A stretch of DNA of 64,000 nt from Thermotogae bacterium (lineage in GTDB: Bacteria; Thermotogota; Thermotogae; Petrotogales; Petrotogaceae), in assembly GCA_024233675.1 (NCBI GenBank), contig JACKPH010000004.1, positions 55,898-119,897 of the forward strand, in the 5' to 3' direction. Below the pieces are notes generated by a model, which saw only the letters and a list, made by a program, of their open reading frames with translations, did not search any database and was not told the DNA's origin. The translations under genes and the position numbers were made by a program. Below are positions 61,901-64,000 of the stretch, one piece after another; positions within the stretch are counted from its first letter, which is position 1; each line of letters begins with the position of its first letter.

Positions 61901-63317
61901 TTCAGACGAAATAATAAGAATACTAAAAGAAATGGCAAACAAAAATCCTTTAATAGTAAAACTCGACGAAGGCGATGTAAGAGGACCTTTAAACATAAGA
62001 GTAAAATCTTTTATAGAAACAATAAAAATAAGAAATTCCAACGACATATTCTTCAAAGTAAAAGAACTTGAAGACCCTTACAAAGTAAAATTTACAGAAG
62101 CGGACAAAGTCAGGGATGTTTATCTCCCGAACCTTTCGGTAGCTTTTTCAAAAATAGCATGTGCTGTACTGAAAGAAAAAGGTTATAAAGTTTACCCGCT
62201 TAAAGTTGCCGGAAAAAGAGCAAAAGAACTCGGAAAAAAATATGTTCACAACGATATATGTTATCCGGCTCAGATAAACATAGGCGAAATGCTTGAAATG
62301 CTTGAAAATAAAGAAAATACCGAAAATATAGCCGTAGCTCTCGCAAAAAACTGTGAAGCCTGCAGAGCAAATCAGTATCCTATGCTTGCAAGAAAAGCAC
62401 TCGACGATGCAGGATTTGCAGATGTTCCGATAGTAACCTCAACAAAAATCGATCAGAAAAATATGCATCCTGGATTCAGCTCCGGAAACTGGTTCAGAAT
62501 AGGTATGCTATTCGGACTTCATATAACTGATGCTCTTGAGGAAATGAGAAGAAAAATAAGACCTTACGAATTAAATAAAGGTGAAACAAATAAAGTATTT
62601 GATGAATACATAGAAAAAGCATGTGATGTTCTTGCAAATGAAAGTAAATTAAAAGTATTCAGAGTTCTTTCAGAAGCTGTAAAAGCTTTTAATGAAATAC
62701 CGATAGACCGCTCAAAAAGAAAACCGAGAGTTGTTGTAACAGGTGAAATACTTATGAATTATCACCCTTCCGCAAATGAATACGTGGAACAGTATCTTGA
62801 ATCACACGGAATGGAAGTAATAATACCCGGACTTGTTGATTTCTTCAGAAGAGACAATATAAGAATAATAAACGGTTCGACAAGAGATTTCTTCGATAAA
62901 AAATATCTCACACATTTCATAGGAAAAGCAACTGATGCAGCTTATCAAATGGTTTCAAACAAAACAGAAGATATAATGAAACAATTTAAATTTTACGAAG
63001 AAAAAAAGAATGTTCATGAACTTGCAAAACTCGTTGAAGATTTTGTTGACGTGACCTATATATCCGGAGAAGGATGGCTTATGGCTGCTGAAATAATATC
63101 TCATGCCCAGAAAGGCGTAAATTCCTTTGTACTCGTTCAGCCGTTTGCATGTATACCGAATCATATAAGCGGAAGAGGATTTGTAAAAGAAGTAAAAAAA
63201 CGTTATCCGAATATACAGATTGTTTCCGTTGACTACGATTATGATACAAGTATAGCAAACATACAAAACAGACTTCAGATGTTAATAGTCGGAGAAAAAG
63301 AAAACGAAATAAATTAA
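58992..63317 (+). CDS. 2-hydroxyacyl-CoA dehydratase activase/dehydratase-like fusion
   Basis: This is a 1,441-residue protein of the BadF/BcrC-type activator fused to a dehydratase-like part. Two ASKHA ATPase domains start with IGIDIGSTTVKAVVTD (residues 5-20) and GIDAGSTTSKFVIMDE (about 335). SCAGGTGAFIDQ and CSAGCGSFIE are the cluster-binding Cys/Gly segments. The C-terminal half is of the DUF2229/HgdB type, with several Cys (KNCEACRANQYP, DICYPAQ). Family members couple ATP to a low-potential electron transfer for difficult dehydrations. The length is usual for such fusions. No CoA dehydratase alpha or beta gene lies nearby, so the partner and substrate are unknown. Confidence 0.85.
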   Translation: MTKKLIGIDIGSTTVKAVVTDYSGENIFYSCYLRHNASQSETLLKILKEINSEFPDEKFKIAMCGSGAGTISEFIKVDFVQEVVANSIAIKKFYPETKVAIELGGQDAKVLFFSHDENTGKTITSDMRMNGSCAGGTGAFIDQISELLGIKIEEFNGYAEKGKVVYDISGRCGVFAKTDIQPLLNQGVSKEDIALSSFHAIAKQTIGGLAQGTEINPPVIFEGGPFHFNPVLVDAFIERLDLDKNSCIIPKEPEIFVSVGAALSTAVLFKDSNEKELKEVINSIEEFRKSKKYSEDSENIFFTSEEEHRKFNERHNSEEIINPDKYSGKTLNGVLGIDAGSTTSKFVIMDENGDIVYKFYSNNFGDPLNTVKKGLIEMKKFFLEKNINLNILTTGVTGYGELLFYKGFKIDYHNVETVCHSKAAMNYNPDVSFILDIGGQDMKAIKIDNGIITEIILNEACSAGCGSFIETYSKSLKIPVEKISEMAFNSKSPSRLGSRCTVFMNSSIITEQKNGKTTEDIIAGICRSIIENVFTKVVRIKNFDDLGNSVVVQGGTFKNDAVLRAFEQYTGKKVIRPKNPEMMGAIGVSFLAYENFIMNEKESSFIGLENIENFEYRKSHGNICKFCTNNCNRTVVTFPDGSYFVTGNRCEKGEVLSTDELREKIKETENIPDMVKFRNEMISKNYIDFDKPSKNITIGIPRVLEFYNSFPFWNAFFRTLGFNVIVSDKSSYKIFEKGLKYIPSDTACFPAKIVHGHIENLVEKKADIIFMPMMMEKYINEENRENEYHMCAIIQGYPAVVNINNGPFEKKNTDFQFPMFRWYNKGLRNKQLRTYLKEKFGIEGHIVEKAIENGDFSENSFRSALKTEAKKIIKDVEDKNKFAVVLAGRPYHYDELINHNLSKLFTNNGIPVITLDALDNIYEEDLSFTMPEIVNPFHTMLFAGAKIVARNRHLEMCQIVSFGCGHEAINSDEIIRILKEMANKNPLIVKLDEGDVRGPLNIRVKSFIETIKIRNSNDIFFKVKELEDPYKVKFTEADKVRDVYLPNLSVAFSKIACAVLKEKGYKVYPLKVAGKRAKELGKKYVHNDICYPAQINIGEMLEMLENKENTENIAVALAKNCEACRANQYPMLARKALDDAGFADVPIVTSTKIDQKNMHPGFSSGNWFRIGMLFGLHITDALEEMRRKIRPYELNKGETNKVFDEYIEKACDVLANESKLKVFRVLSEAVKAFNEIPIDRSKRKPRVVVTGEILMNYHPSANEYVEQYLESHGMEVIIPGLVDFFRRDNIRIINGSTRDFFDKKYLTHFIGKATDAAYQMVSNKTEDIMKQFKFYEEKKNVHELAKLVEDFVDVTYISGEGWLMAAEIISHAQKGVNSFVLVQPFACIPNHISGRGFVKEVKKRYPNIQIVSVDYDYDTSIANIQNRLQMLIVGEKENEIN

Positions 63318-63323
63318 AAATAA

Positions 63324-63360
63324 AAAACAAAGCACTGAAAATTCAGTGCTTTGTTTTTTT
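63324..63360 (+). terminator. Rho-independent terminator
   Basis: AACAAAGCACTGA pairs with TCAGTGCTTTGTT and a T-run follows. Confidence 0.85.
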
Positions 63361-63536
63361 TAAAATATGAATATTCTTCTTTAAATAAAATACTAATAAA
63401 TTTATTTTATAGCTTTTTATTTAGATAACGAAATATACTCATATCTTAATTATATTAATATTAATTTCTTTTTTCAAAATAATATTTTATGATATACTTA
63501 TATCGCATATAAAATTATATAAAGGAGATAATTAAA

Positions 63537-64000
63537 ATGCATAAAATTCTTCAGTTGTTAATTTTAATAATATTAATAATTCTTTTAGTTTCGTGTAAAA
63601 ATACAACAACTCCGCAAAAGAAAAAAGTTGAATTAAGTTTAAGTAAAACTTTAGGAAATGTTACACAGGATTTTTTTTACAGTATAAATAGTACATCAGA
63701 CGGAAATTACATTGTGGCAGGATCAATTTCATTATCAAATGAAAATATTTTAAAAACTTACAACGAAAATGAAGGATGGATTGTAAAGATAGATCGTGAC
63801 GGAAACAAAATATGGTCTGAATCTTTCGGCGGTGAAAACGACGACAGATTTAAAAGCATTATTGAAACAAATGATGGAAACTATATAGCTGCAGGAAATA
63901 CAGACTCAACCAATGGTGATATTTCACACAATAATGGTGGTAAAGATGGATGGATTGTAAAAATTGACCAAAAAGGCGAAAAAATATGGTCTAAATCTTT
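63537..64000 (+). CDS. Lipoprotein with beta-propeller-like repeats, partial
   Basis: The gene runs off the window end. The 5' part encodes a lipoprotein signal (LLVSC, Cys20). At least two repeats follow (GNYIVAG ... EGWIVKIDRDGNKIWSESFGG and GNYIAAG ... DGWIVKIDQKGEKIWSKS). Such repeats form beta-propellers in secreted bacterial proteins. AAAGGAGATAATTAAA precedes the ATG. The function is unknown; it is probably a surface or periplasmic binding protein. Confidence 0.8.
   Translation, partial: MHKILQLLILIILIILLVSCKNTTTPQKKKVELSLSKTLGNVTQDFFYSINSTSDGNYIVAGSISLSNENILKTYNENEGWIVKIDRDGNKIWSESFGGENDDRFKSIIETNDGNYIAAGNTDSTNGDISHNNGGKDGWIVKIDQKGEKIWSKS

Overview
The window is a stretch of chromosome from an AT-rich, probably anaerobic bacterium. 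No rRNA, tRNA, CRISPR array or transposase gene is visible. The Shine-Dalgarno sites are strong (GGAGG or GGGGTGAT), TAA is the commonest stop, and TGA also works as a stop (for example in ATGA start/stop overlaps and at the conserved end of YjdF). The sugar-binding protein at 17386-18633 has a cleavable signal peptide without a lipobox, while other genes have clear lipoprotein signals. That suggests a diderm such as the Petrotogales (Thermotogota), although many genes are of Firmicutes type. The taxonomic call is an inference and is weak.

Layout. 1-5311: two phytoene-desaturase-like flavoenzymes, an acetyl-esterase-like hydrolase, a metallo-beta-lactamase-fold hydrolase and a membrane-anchored alpha/beta hydrolase. 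5453-7931: oleate hydratase with its TetR regulator. 8172-14019: a GGDEF-EAL protein, a DUF5131 protein, a serine hydrolase, an HTH/membrane-protein pair with a readable promoter and operators, and a Vat-type acetyltransferase. 14070-19830 (minus): ROK regulator, sugar ABC importer and an intracellular GH66 glucanase, probably for isomalto-oligosaccharide use. 19944-23680: HAD hydrolase, TetR plus chloramphenicol-acetyltransferase-like enzyme, and MATE exporter plus MarR. 23898-28212: TetR, hypB, a large flavin/iron-sulphur oxidoreductase and hypA. 28674-33430: two-component system and ABC exporter. 33503-35507: lipoproteins, one broken. 35742-38264: AraC regulator and a second ABC exporter. 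38400-46448: a pyridine-nucleotide disulphide oxidoreductase, two diguanylate cyclases, a broken lipoprotein gene, an AlkZ-like glycosylase and a flavodoxin/ferredoxin. 46443-52244: DNA repair and nucleotide house-cleaning genes interrupted by a two-nuclease cassette. 52364-58873: a GGDEF/HD-GYP protein, a yjdF riboswitch and gene, a deleted diguanylate cyclase, and small regulators. 58992-63317: a giant 2-hydroxyacyl-CoA dehydratase activator-like protein. The window ends inside a lipoprotein gene.

The main discovery candidate is at 48144-50239. Two adjacent genes, each carrying a PD-(D/E)XK nuclease signature and with no methyltransferase, sit in a 1,920-bp insert. The insert is flanked by perfect 88-bp direct repeats made from the 3' end of the upstream alkA-like glycosylase gene. 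This looks like a small mobile nuclease (possible defence) cassette that entered by long target duplication.

Other themes are xenobiotic response (two acetyltransferases, MATE/MarR, several TetR and MarR units, an azaaromatic-type yjdF riboswitch), dense c-di-GMP signalling (four intact GGDEF proteins and one wreck), several broken genes, and non-ATG starts (TTG, GTG, and apparently CTG and ATT) inferred from Shine-Dalgarno spacing.
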